IMG/VR virus record: IMGVR_UViG_3300021364_000100
Location: 1 to 32,021 of that record
Direction: 5' to 3' (one strand)
Length of the DNA stretch: 32,021 nt
Origin: a virus
Below the pieces are notes generated by a model. The model was not told the origin of the DNA. It ran no database searches and worked only from the letters and a program-made list of their open reading frames with translations. Every line of letters starts with the position of its first letter. The first letter of the stretch is position 1. Made by a program: the position numbers and the translations under genes. This document shows, piece by piece, positions 7,015-14,460 of this stretch.

Positions 7015-7673
7015 TGGCCGAGATAAAACATGTAGGCAGATTAAAAAGTAACCAACGTAAAGTTGTAGTTGCATATAGAGTTGTTCCAGGAGAAAATCCA
7101 CCTGTAAACTCTCTAGTAATTGATACTGCCACTTTAAGTGATGCCGATCATGATACGTTGATCAAAACAGTTGAAAGTAATTCAGCACAGACAGCATTTG
7201 AATTTGCTGAAGTAATGGCAAGAACGCAGTTAAGCGATGGTGCTAATATGTTAGCCAGATTTCACTCAACTGGCAAACTACAATTGACAAAAATGTCAGA
7301 TGTTGAAATGACACCAAACACTGCAACACAGATTGGTTTAGATGAACTTAACAAAATCATTGCAGATCAAAAAGGTGTCACTATTGCAGATTTAGCATTG
7401 AAAGATCCTAATCAACCTGCACCAGGTACAACTATTACTGAAGCTGGTAGTGTTAGCGAAATGCCAAAGCCTGCAAATCCAGATGTAGTTGCTGAAGCAA
7501 AAGCCGCTAAACTAGAAGCACCAGTAGACGGTGTAATTACGGATGAACAACTAGCCGCAAAATATCGCAGTGATGCAGATAGATTGTACAAGGAAGCTAA
7601 AGCACTTAGAGCTCAAGCAGAAGAGCTTGTTCCTACTACAAGGAAAAGTAAAAGTGCCAAAGCAACTGCCTGA
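7014..7673 (+). CDS. Conserved hypothetical phage protein, possibly virion-associated (219 aa)
   Basis: Starts MAEIKHVGRLKSNQRKVVVAYRVVPGE, coupled to the previous gene by TAATG. The N-terminal 110 residues form a mixed alpha/beta domain with a conserved-looking core (FEFAEVMARTQLSDGANMLARFHSTGKL). The C-terminal half is Ala/Pro/Lys-rich and low in complexity, ending in a basic tail (TTRKSKSAKATA), which suggests nucleic acid or scaffold contact. Its place just before a tail-fibre-like gene suggests a late or structural role, but this is inference from position. Confidence 0.6.
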   Translation: MAEIKHVGRLKSNQRKVVVAYRVVPGENPPVNSLVIDTATLSDADHDTLIKTVESNSAQTAFEFAEVMARTQLSDGANMLARFHSTGKLQLTKMSDVEMTPNTATQIGLDELNKIIADQKGVTIADLALKDPNQPAPGTTITEAGSVSEMPKPANPDVVAEAKAAKLEAPVDGVITDEQLAAKYRSDADRLYKEAKALRAQAEELVPTTRKSKSAKATA

Positions 7674-7968
7674 TGATGTAATTAGGCATTGGCCTGAGGT
7701 TTTTAAAGACATAGACATTCAAACTATTCCCATAAATTACCTTCAATCAATTAGAGTTGAATTTAAAGAAGGCAAGATATGGGAAATAGATTGCAATGCA
7801 AAGCGAAGTACTGGCGCTAATTTAGATGATACAATAGCTGAATTGTTTGATGAGTATGGCAAGAGTATTAAGCATGTGGACTTTAGGTTAAATACTGCAA
7901 AGGTAAAACGTGATATACAGAAAAAAACTAGGGCTTTTCTAAAAAACCCTACAAAAAATAAAAAGTAA
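7654..7968 (+). CDS. Conserved hypothetical T4-like phage protein (104 aa), GTG start
   Basis: GTG 7654, with AGGA at 7641-7644, gives MPKQLPDDVIRHWPEVFKDIDIQTIPINYL. The frame is open further upstream, but there it only shadows the previous gene. The body (LQSIRVEFKEGKIWEIDCN, then a helix, then HVDFRLNTAKVKRDIQKKTRAFLKN) looks like a small alpha/beta domain with a very basic C-terminus. I recognise this as a conserved protein of marine T4-like phages without a known function. It overlaps the previous gene by 20 bases. Confidence 0.65.
   Translation: MPKQLPDDVIRHWPEVFKDIDIQTIPINYLQSIRVEFKEGKIWEIDCNAKRSTGANLDDTIAELFDEYGKSIKHVDFRLNTAKVKRDIQKKTRAFLKNPTKNKK
7930..7950 (-). terminator. Possible leftward (antisense) terminator inside the 3' end of a + gene
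   Basis: On the - strand AGGG-TTTTTT-AGA-AAAAG-CCCT folds into a stem with one mismatch (pairing 7930-7933 with 7947-7950 and 7935-7938 with 7942-7945). It is followed on that strand by AG and seven T residues. This is the form of an intrinsic terminator for leftward transcripts, which could stop read-through from the large - strand operon that ends at 9119. It is embedded in coding sequence, so chance is possible. Confidence 0.35.
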
Positions 7969-7984
7969 GTTATCATTGTTTTGG

Positions 7985-7992
7985 CATAAATA
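7985..7992 (+). promoter_or_regulatory. Late promoter candidate for the tail-fibre gene (CATAAATA), within an inverted repeat
   Basis: CATAAATA is 28 bases before the ATG at 8020 in the 51-base gap before the tail-fibre-like gene. It is a one-base variant of the T4 late element. It lies between perfect inverted arms TCATTGTT (7973-7980) and AACAATGA (7998-8005). A structural gene is the expected client of a late promoter, which supports this candidate more than the others. Confidence 0.55.
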
Positions 7993-8019
7993 TATATAAC
8001 AATGAATTAGGAGCATTAC

Positions 8020-9132
8020 ATGGGTACTTTAAGAATCAAACGAGGCACCAAAACGGCACTACAAACCAATCCGGGTTATACTCCAGCCGAAGGTGAACTT
8101 GTTTATACCACAGACACAAAAGAAGTATTTGTAGGAGATGGCGCAACAACAGGCGGAACTCCAGTATCTGTATCAACACAGAATTTAGAAGATTTAGGTA
8201 ACGTGCAGGCATTGGCCGCACAGAATGATCAGATCCTAGTATACAACGGATCACAATGGGCCGCTACAGACAACCCAGCTGTAGACGTAAGAGGTAACAT
8301 TTATGCAGACGACTCAACGCTCCTAGTTGATGCTATAAATGGTAAAATTGTAGGCCCTGTAGAAACAAGCTCAGTAACAGCAACTAACCTAGTTGGTAAC
8401 TTAACAGGTGATGTTGTAGGTTCAGTAACAGGTAACGTAGTTGGAAATACAACAGGAACACACTTTGGTAATGTCACTGGTAACGTACTTGGTGATACAT
8501 TAGGAAGTGTTTTTTCAGATGATTCAAGTGTAATGGTTGATGCTGTTGGTAAGAAAGTTGTTGCTAACATTGAATCTCCATCAATAACAACTACTAAAGA
8601 AGTAATTGTAACTTGTGACGCATCTAATGAAGGACTAGTAGCCACTGGTCTTGCAGGTGGTGATTCCACAGGTACAAAAATTATTACTAAAACATCGACA
8701 GGTACTGTAGCCGCACCCACAGCAGTTGTTGGTTCAACAACAGGTAGTGGTCTTTTAGACTTACATGGATTTGGACATGATGGCACAGATTATGTATTAG
8801 CAGGAATGGTTAGAGTTGCCGTAGACTTAGATACTACTGTAGCAACAGGTCAAGTTCCAGGAAGAATTAATTTAATTACTGCAAACAGTTCAGGTAACCT
8901 AGTTAATCTTTTAACTTTTAACAGTGCAGGTAAGTTGGGTATTGGACTACCTAGACCGGATGAAAAATTACATGTAAATGGAAATGCTAAAGTATCAGGT
9001 TTTGTACAATTTGGTAGTTTCACAACAACAGAACGTAATGCACTAACAGCCGCAAACGGTATGGTTATCTACAATTCAAGTGATAATAAATTCCAAGGCT
9101 ATGAAAACGGTGCTTGGGTTAACTTAATCTAA
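8020..9132 (+). CDS. Tail-fibre-like virion structural protein
   Basis: A 370-residue protein behind an AGGAG ribosome binding site. The N-terminus LRIKRGTKTALQTNPGYTPAEGELVYTTDTKEVFVGDG is the short phage fibre N-terminal motif also found in tropism-determinant and hyaluronidase-type fibres. The middle carries GN-x-TG repeats (about 120-160) and a duplicated block (GNIYADDSTLLVDA and SVFSDDSSVMVDA), typical of trimeric beta-structured fibre shafts in marine T4-like phages. The C-terminus (FTTTERNALTAANGMVIYNSSDNKFQGYENGAWVNL) is the common fibre tip segment. It probably contributes to host recognition. The gene overlaps the - strand radical SAM gene by 14 bases at the 3' ends and marks the border of the accessory region. 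Confidence 0.8.
   Translation: MGTLRIKRGTKTALQTNPGYTPAEGELVYTTDTKEVFVGDGATTGGTPVSVSTQNLEDLGNVQALAAQNDQILVYNGSQWAATDNPAVDVRGNIYADDSTLLVDAINGKIVGPVETSSVTATNLVGNLTGDVVGSVTGNVVGNTTGTHFGNVTGNVLGDTLGSVFSDDSSVMVDAVGKKVVANIESPSITTTKEVIVTCDASNEGLVATGLAGGDSTGTKIITKTSTGTVAAPTAVVGSTTGSGLLDLHGFGHDGTDYVLAGMVRVAVDLDTTVATGQVPGRINLITANSSGNLVNLLTFNSAGKLGIGLPRPDEKLHVNGNAKVSGFVQFGSFTTTERNALTAANGMVIYNSSDNKFQGYENGAWVNLI
8389..8499 (+). repeat. GN-x-TG coding repeats in the fibre shaft
   Basis: About seven short tandem units of the type GN(L/V)TGD or GNVxG are encoded here (for example VGNLTGDVVG, SVTGNVVG, NVTGNVLG). At the DNA level they share the core ggtaacNtan and acaggt. Such glycine/asparagine repeats form stacked beta turns in trimeric fibres and can change copy number by recombination. 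Confidence 0.6.
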
Positions 9133-10102
9133 ATTTAGTAATCATTATTTCATCAAGAGTGGTGCAAACTTCTTTGCCGCAGATCGTCCATTCTTCATTA
9201 AATAGTTCTATATCTTTTTCAAATATATTTCCTACAATACCTGTATTAGCACATGTTCCGTATTGAACATCTCCATTTGCTTGTATAAGTATTTTCTTAT
9301 TTGTGATTCCACATTTCCAGCCAAGAAATTTGTTAGTCCTTTTTTGTAGGAAATCAATAGCATTAGTTTCTATTGTATCGTCTACAGTAAAGTTTAAGTA
9401 AGTAGGTGTATCTTGTTTAAGTGTTTCTATAAACTTTAATTCATCTTTAGTATAATAATTTAAATCGCCGTTGTCTAATTTTTGGTGATATCCTTTTAAA
9501 TCTCTGCTTGACTCAAATGTTTGATTAGTTACTTTTGTTACTTTATTATACAAAGGATTAACTGGTATTTTGTATATAGGTGTATCTTTTAGTTTCTTTT
9601 CAAGTTCAAAAATCTTATCAAATAAACCTTGTGCCAACATTGCTCTTACTTCAACGTTACCGTTGTTTTCTTTAATCATGTTCACAAAGTCAACTATTTT
9701 ATCTACATCGGCACTTTCAGGGTGAAAACTAATTTTAATATTAATGTTTTGAAAAGACTCTTTACTGTAATCGTATATACGCAAAGGTAAACTGCCGTTT
9801 GTAAATATTCCAACCCGCATTCCGTTTTCGCCCATATAATTAAACCATCTATGAACATCCTTAATGAGAAACGGTTCACCTCCTGTTATATAAACTAATA
9901 CCGATTTATCTGAAGGAACAGCATCTCTAATTTTTTTTGATGCTTTAATTAAATCATCTACATTAGGTAGTTTTGATTTATTGATTGCAAGATGATTACT
10001 AGGTTCACAATAACTACAATCATAGTTACACATGTCAGTAGGTCGCCAATGTACGATATAATCTTCGTACCAATCAGATTTTTCTATTTTTGATATAGTC
10101 AT
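9119..10102 (-). CDS. Radical SAM enzyme with SPASM-like C-terminal cluster domain
   Basis: A 327-residue protein. The CX3CX2C motif is CNYDCSYC (C25, C29, C32) and ITGGEPF follows near residue 75, so the radical SAM core is complete. The C-terminal part has GWKCG, ANGDVQYGTC, a VGNIF stretch and CGKEVC, the arrangement of a SPASM or twitch auxiliary-cluster domain. Such enzymes modify peptides, sugars or small molecules by radical chemistry. It is the last gene of the TctA-TctC-hydrolase-ANL operon and its start overlaps the ANL gene by 29 bases, so it probably acts on the same metabolite. It converges on the tail-fibre gene with a 14-base overlap. The substrate is unknown. Confidence 0.85.
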   Translation of the reverse strand: MTISKIEKSDWYEDYIVHWRPTDMCNYDCSYCEPSNHLAINKSKLPNVDDLIKASKKIRDAVPSDKSVLVYITGGEPFLIKDVHRWFNYMGENGMRVGIFTNGSLPLRIYDYSKESFQNINIKISFHPESADVDKIVDFVNMIKENNGNVEVRAMLAQGLFDKIFELEKKLKDTPIYKIPVNPLYNKVTKVTNQTFESSRDLKGYHQKLDNGDLNYYTKDELKFIETLKQDTPTYLNFTVDDTIETNAIDFLQKRTNKFLGWKCGITNKKILIQANGDVQYGTCANTGIVGNIFEKDIELFNEEWTICGKEVCTTLDEIMITKFRLS

Positions 10103-11240
10103 TATATAAATCTTTTCTGTTTATTTTACCTTGGCCTTTTCTTTTAATAGAATCAACAGTAAATATTTTCGGTATCTTGTATTTCACTAACTTGTTATTT
10201 AAAAGCTCTAAATTAACTTCGCCTACTACTTCTGCATACACATTATCATATCCAAATACAACTGCATCTGTAGCACCACACTCTAATAATGCTTTTTCAA
10301 CTTCGTATGGCATAATCTTCCAGCCGCCTTTTATAATAATTTCTTTCTTGCGACCTGTAATGAATAAAAATCCATCTTCATCAATATGACCTAGATCTCC
10401 TGTAGCAAATCCATTAACTACTATTTCCTTATCATCTGTAAATGTAACATTCATGCCTTCTAACAAAAAACCTACACTATTGTATTTCTGCGGATAATGC
10501 ATTATACTAATAGTGCCTAATTCATTTACACCATAACTATCAGTAGTTAAACAATTAAAAAATTGTTGTGCCTTAATTTTAAGGTCTTTGTACATAGGAG
10601 CACCTACAGTTCTTATATGCCTTAGCGTCATGTTATCATATGGGACACTAGGATTCATCATGCCTTTCAATACATTTGGACTTCCTATTACAAAAGTAGG
10701 ACGCACTTTAGGCCAATGTTTCCAAGGATCTTTTAGTACATGATATGTTGCTCCGTATTTGTAACAAGCACAAAATGTTTGAAATCCTATACATACCCAA
10801 TATGGAATAAAATTAACAGTGCTATCTTTATCTGTAATTTTAGCATGGATCTGTATGTTATTATCTAAGCCATCAACATCATATTGTTGTTTTGTAATTG
10901 GCACTATTCTAGGCTTGTCTGTGCTACCGCTAGAACATATACCTGCTACTTCATCTTCTTTGCATTGATTAAACTTTGGTTGAGGAATTACATCTTCCCA
11001 TATATCAATGTCGTATGATTGTAATTCAAAAGTTTTAGAGTCTTTATCTACAATTACAGGACTGCATACTTGCATTGCACCAAAAATTTTAAATATATTA
11101 TTCCAATCACTATATATGCCGATACGACAAGTTCTGTCGTATCCTGCGTTTTTTAATTTCTCTGCATAGGTATTTGCTATTTCGTCAAACTCTTGTCTAG
11201 TATAAGATTTGCCGTCTTCAAACTTTAGTACGATGCTCAC
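10074..11240 (-). CDS. ANL-family acyl-adenylate / CoA ligase
   Basis: GTG 11240 is chosen (AGAGGA six bases upstream); a TTG at 11255 would add five residues. The 388 residues carry the adenylation motifs in order: SSGSTDKPRI (P-loop, about 103-112), DSYGVNELGT (A5), ATGDLGHIDEDGF (A7), GRKKEIIIKGGWKI (A8) and KRKGQGKINRKDL with the catalytic A10 lysine. It should activate a carboxylic acid as an acyl-AMP and then pass it to CoA or another thiol or amine. The P-loop has TD where most members have TG, and the N-terminal subdomain is shorter than in typical ligases of about 500 aa. Its operon partners are a tricarboxylate-type transporter and a hydrolase. The substrate is not predictable by eye. 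Confidence 0.85.
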   Translation of the reverse strand: MSIVLKFEDGKSYTRQEFDEIANTYAEKLKNAGYDRTCRIGIYSDWNNIFKIFGAMQVCSPVIVDKDSKTFELQSYDIDIWEDVIPQPKFNQCKEDEVAGICSSGSTDKPRIVPITKQQYDVDGLDNNIQIHAKITDKDSTVNFIPYWVCIGFQTFCACYKYGATYHVLKDPWKHWPKVRPTFVIGSPNVLKGMMNPSVPYDNMTLRHIRTVGAPMYKDLKIKAQQFFNCLTTDSYGVNELGTISIMHYPQKYNSVGFLLEGMNVTFTDDKEIVVNGFATGDLGHIDEDGFLFITGRKKEIIIKGGWKIMPYEVEKALLECGATDAVVFGYDNVYAEVVGEVNLELLNNKLVKYKIPKIFTVDSIKRKGQGKINRKDLYNDYIKNRKI

Positions 11241-11904
11241 GTATTTCCTCTTCAATCATTGTTAGATATTGCATTCTATAATCATTATTGGACTTCAATA
11301 TCGTGCGTAAGGTTTTATGTCCGTAACGTTCACTTAAATATTTATGGTTTGGTTTAAGTTCGTCGAACTCTTGCTGGTCCATAACTCCTTTAGGAATACC
11401 ATAACGAACCATATCAAATTGCCTATCTATATCTGTAATCATAAATGCATGATGAGCTCCTGCCAAATAATAATGCATAGCAGGAGGATGTTTTAATAAC
11501 TCTTTAAATGCATTATATTTGTTCTGTCCAGTGTCTTCAGTACCTACTATTACAGAAGCATTTGTATAATCTTTTTCTAACATAGATTGTGTAAATGCAA
11601 TACAGCCAGGATAGAATAGATAATTATGTACAAATCTTTCGTGATTTATTATACCTAAAAATGCACCTAAACTAAATCCTATATGTATGATATCGCCGTC
11701 TGGAAAATCTACCTTGAACATTTCACTAAATGTGCAATCATGATGGTCTTGGTATTTGCCAGCACCCCATGCTAAGTTTCTTATGCCATACGGAGTAAAG
11801 TAATCAATTAGATGAACTTCGTAACCTTTACTTTCAAAGAACTCGCGAGAGAAGGTTTCAGCTGTGCCAATTCCTCCGCTACCATGTGATATAACTATTT
11901 TCAT
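11218..11904 (-). CDS. Alpha/beta hydrolase, dienelactone-hydrolase-like
   Basis: A 228-residue hydrolase. The N-terminus MKIVISHGSGGIG holds the oxyanion-hole HGSGG segment. The nucleophile elbow is GFSLG (76-80, Ser78), the acid is probably D124 in VGTEDTGQN, and the base is the histidine in GAHHAF (151-152). This order and spacing match the dienelactone hydrolase family, although those often use Cys as nucleophile. It is soluble and cytoplasmic, with no signal peptide. Its start overlaps the TctC stop by ATGA, and its end overlaps the ANL gene by 23 bases. Position between the transporter and the ligase suggests that it processes an imported ester or lactone, or releases an activated product. 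Confidence 0.78.
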   Translation of the reverse strand: MKIVISHGSGGIGTAETFSREFFESKGYEVHLIDYFTPYGIRNLAWGAGKYQDHHDCTFSEMFKVDFPDGDIIHIGFSLGAFLGIINHERFVHNYLFYPGCIAFTQSMLEKDYTNASVIVGTEDTGQNKYNAFKELLKHPPAMHYYLAGAHHAFMITDIDRQFDMVRYGIPKGVMDQQEFDELKPNHKYLSERYGHKTLRTILKSNNDYRMQYLTMIEEEIREHRTKV

Positions 11905-12947
11905 TTTAATGCAAGCTCAATCTTGAATACACTCTTAAGTCCAAGTGCTTCTTTATTGAACCAAACTAAATCTTCTAACGCTTCCGGTGTAACAAAAGTC
12001 ATTAATGTATCTCTATGGGCATTGCCTTCTTTGCCAATTAGCCATTCATACTTTCCGACTTTCTTTTCAATAATAGCACGACTTTCTGCATTATTAGACA
12101 TTTCAGTTAATGCATCTTGTAATTTTTTTGCATTAGGATTGCCTTGGTTTACCCACAATGCTTTTTGCATTCCGTCTCTAAAACTTTTTACAAGTTTATA
12201 AGCATCATACATTTCACCTACAGGATATGCTCCCCACTTTTGTTTGTATAGTTCTTCAAACTGAAAGCCTGGATAGTTAGGATCGTCTGAATGTGATCCG
12301 TCTGCTTGTAGGATGCCATGATGGAACCAAATTTCTGCATTTGCATCTGGCTCAACATGCTTTTTGTATGCCGCTGGATTTTCTCTTGTGCCTGTTAGTT
12401 CGCCACGTTTAAAAGCAAGACGTCTTTCACTTCCGCCCATACCTTTAATCCATTTTACTTTTTTCTTAAAACATGTTGCGTAATATGCAACACCATAATC
12501 GCTTGGACCACAAATTAACATTGCCATTGCATACGCTTCTGGTGTTTGACCGCTACCTGCCGCAAAGCTAGGAGTTGTCATATCTTCACCAATACGTTTA
12601 CCTGCAATAATGTTAAGATTCATTAGTCCAATACTTTCGTACTGACGATAATCATAGTCAACTTCTTCTTGTAAAAAAGCAACACCGTTACCACCATGTG
12701 ATACCATAATTACTTTATCGTCATCACGCATTTCGTTGTGCCATTTATTGAATCCTGGAATATCTCTTGCTCCAGGAATATGTTTGATGTTGATGTTTTC
12801 GCCTAGATACTTTTCAAGTTCTTTAGCAACAATCTCTGCCCAAACACTTGTACCACCGCCTGGCTTTTGAGGTACAACCATTGTATAATCTGCATATGCT
12901 ACTGTAGTAAACATTGCAAATACTAGTCCTAATAATAATTTACGCAT
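11901..12947 (-). CDS. tctC: TctC-like periplasmic solute-binding protein of a tripartite tricarboxylate transporter
   Basis: A 348-residue protein with a clear Sec signal peptide (MRKLLLGLVFAMFTTVAYA, cleavage before DYT). The mature N-terminus VVPQKPGGGTSVWAEIVAKELEKYLG, followed by the IKHIPGARDIPG segment, matches the ligand-binding loops of the TctC/BUG family. These proteins capture carboxylates in the periplasm and hand them to TctA. The length is slightly above the usual 300-330 residues. The gene follows TctA with an eight-base overlap (ATGCGTAA). A periplasmic binding protein is unusual cargo for a phage. The ligand could be citrate, another dicarboxylate or an aromatic acid and cannot be read from the sequence. 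Confidence 0.85.
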   Translation of the reverse strand: MRKLLLGLVFAMFTTVAYADYTMVVPQKPGGGTSVWAEIVAKELEKYLGENINIKHIPGARDIPGFNKWHNEMRDDDKVIMVSHGGNGVAFLQEEVDYDYRQYESIGLMNLNIIAGKRIGEDMTTPSFAAGSGQTPEAYAMAMLICGPSDYGVAYYATCFKKKVKWIKGMGGSERRLAFKRGELTGTRENPAAYKKHVEPDANAEIWFHHGILQADGSHSDDPNYPGFQFEELYKQKWGAYPVGEMYDAYKLVKSFRDGMQKALWVNQGNPNAKKLQDALTEMSNNAESRAIIEKKVGKYEWLIGKEGNAHRDTLMTFVTPEALEDLVWFNKEALGLKSVFKIELALK

Positions 12948-14373
12948 AGTTTATTTTCCTTTTTGATGTTAATCCCCATACTAGTGTTACACCTATTGCA
13001 ACACACAAACCGAGGAATATTGGTTTGTCTAACAGTTTTTCAACTGTATAAAGTCCTGTCATTTGTACCGTTAGTGCTTCTATTCTATCAGATAGAATAA
13101 ATGCAAATAGCAGGGCAGGTCTGCTAAATTTGTATCGCTTGGCAAGTAGTCCTACTATACTACATACCGCAAGCATGAAATAATCTTCCCAACCTCCAGT
13201 GTATTGAACACATGCAAGTACTATAAATCCTAACAATAATGGGAAGTAATATTTGTAAGGTATTTGTGCTATTCGTGCTATAATCGGTGTCGTAAACAAG
13301 CATATAGCGCCTACAAGCACTGTTGCGAGCATAAACCCGTATAACATACTATCAAAGAATTTAGCGTCATTTGCAAGCTCTAAGGTACCCAATTCAAAGT
13401 CCAAATATGCAAATAGTCCAATTACAATAGCCGCAAAACTTGCTCCTGGTATTCCAAATAATACTGTAGGAATCATACTTGTTGCTTTTTGTGCATTGTT
13501 GGCTCCTTCAGGTCCTATTACTCCTTTGATATTACCATTACCAAATTTGTCCTTAGGGTGGCTTGCAACTGTAGAACTATAGGCCATCCAGTCTGCAACT
13601 GCACCTCCTAGTCCTGGTAGTAATCCTATAAAGGCTCCTATGAAGCCGCCTCTCATAGCGTCCCACTTATTATGCCAAACAGCTAATATTCCTTGTTTAG
13701 TTTGTTTGCCATTTGCAAGTGCTACCATACTTGTATTTGTCCTTTGCTTCAAACCATCAAGTAGTTCTGGTATTGCAAATAGTCCTGCAACTAAAGGCAT
13801 AAGTTGTACGCCGTCTCCGAGATACTCCCATCCACCTGTCCATCTATCTGCATTGGTGCTAGGATCAACTCCAATCAATCCTACAAACAATCCTATGCAT
13901 AATGCTAACAAACTTCTAAACCAAAATTTGTTTGTAACAAATGTAACACAAACTAATGCTAACATTGTAAATGCCCATAGTTCAGGCACACCAAAAATCA
14001 TTATTAGTTGTGTGTAATATGGTAGCAAGAAGAAAGTCAACGATCCCCATAACAATCCGTTAAGTGTGCTTGTTGTTACTGCTGAACTTATTGCATAAGT
14101 TGCTTTGCCTTGTAACGCTAAAGGAAAGCCATCTATCATTGTTGCCGCGGCACTGTTCGCACCAGGTATACCTAACAATACACCTGTGTAAGTGTCACCT
14201 GTTGTACTTGCGGCTACAACTGCCATAACAAATATTACTGCTAGATACGGATCTGGAAACAGTGTAATAAATGAAAACACAAATATTAAACCTGTAGTTG
14301 CACCTGCTCCAGGCAGGATGCCAATTATTAATCCGTATATTGTTCCTGCAAGTAATGCCAATACTGAAGCCAT
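12940..14373 (-). CDS. tctA: TctA-like permease of a tripartite tricarboxylate transporter
   Basis: A 477-residue, highly hydrophobic protein with about ten or more membrane segments. It begins ASVLALLAGTIYGLIIGILPGAGATTGL, the G-x-LPG-x-G signature of TctA, and repeats the same pattern in the second half (GFIGAFIGLLPGLGGAVADWMAY). Other family landmarks are LLGIPGANSAAATMIDGFPLA and VLFGIPGASFAAIVIG. The length is near the family norm of about 500, so it appears complete. ATG 14373 has AAGGAA about seven bases upstream. TctA normally works with the small TctB subunit; no TctB is present in the window, so the phage may rely on a host TctB or work without one. It should sit in the inner membrane and import a carboxylate. 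Confidence 0.9.
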   Translation of the reverse strand: MASVLALLAGTIYGLIIGILPGAGATTGLIFVFSFITLFPDPYLAVIFVMAVVAASTTGDTYTGVLLGIPGANSAAATMIDGFPLALQGKATYAISSAVTTSTLNGLLWGSLTFFLLPYYTQLIMIFGVPELWAFTMLALVCVTFVTNKFWFRSLLALCIGLFVGLIGVDPSTNADRWTGGWEYLGDGVQLMPLVAGLFAIPELLDGLKQRTNTSMVALANGKQTKQGILAVWHNKWDAMRGGFIGAFIGLLPGLGGAVADWMAYSSTVASHPKDKFGNGNIKGVIGPEGANNAQKATSMIPTVLFGIPGASFAAIVIGLFAYLDFELGTLELANDAKFFDSMLYGFMLATVLVGAICLFTTPIIARIAQIPYKYYFPLLLGFIVLACVQYTGGWEDYFMLAVCSIVGLLAKRYKFSRPALLFAFILSDRIEALTVQMTGLYTVEKLLDKPIFLGLCVAIGVTLVWGLTSKRKINYA

Positions 14374-14385
14374 GCTTTTTCCTTC

Positions 14386-14403
14386 TATATAATTAATTAT
14401 ATA
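14386..14403. promoter_or_regulatory. 18-base perfect AT palindrome in the divergent TctA / methyltransferase region
   Basis: TATATAATTAATTATATA is a perfect palindrome in the 87-base gap between the divergent TctA (14373, -) and methyltransferase (14461, +) genes. Flanking TTCCTT and AAGGAA extend the symmetry imperfectly, and on the - strand the AAGGAA acts as the TctA ribosome binding site. It could supply a -10-like element in both directions or an operator. A hairpin near the start of both transcripts is the alternative. Confidence 0.45.
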
Positions 14404-14460
14404 AGGAATATACTTTTTTGAAGAAAAGTGGAATTTTTTTAAAAGAAAGTGAAAAAAATT

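Noticed and set aside
8301-8786. 161-aa - strand frame opposite the tail-fibre gene
   Set aside because: A mirror of the Gly/Thr/Val-rich fibre repeats; no independent support.
11338-11345. CATAAATA on the - strand inside the hydrolase gene, as a late promoter for the ANL gene
   Set aside because: Lies in coding sequence of a tightly overlapping operon; such matches are frequent in AT-rich DNA.
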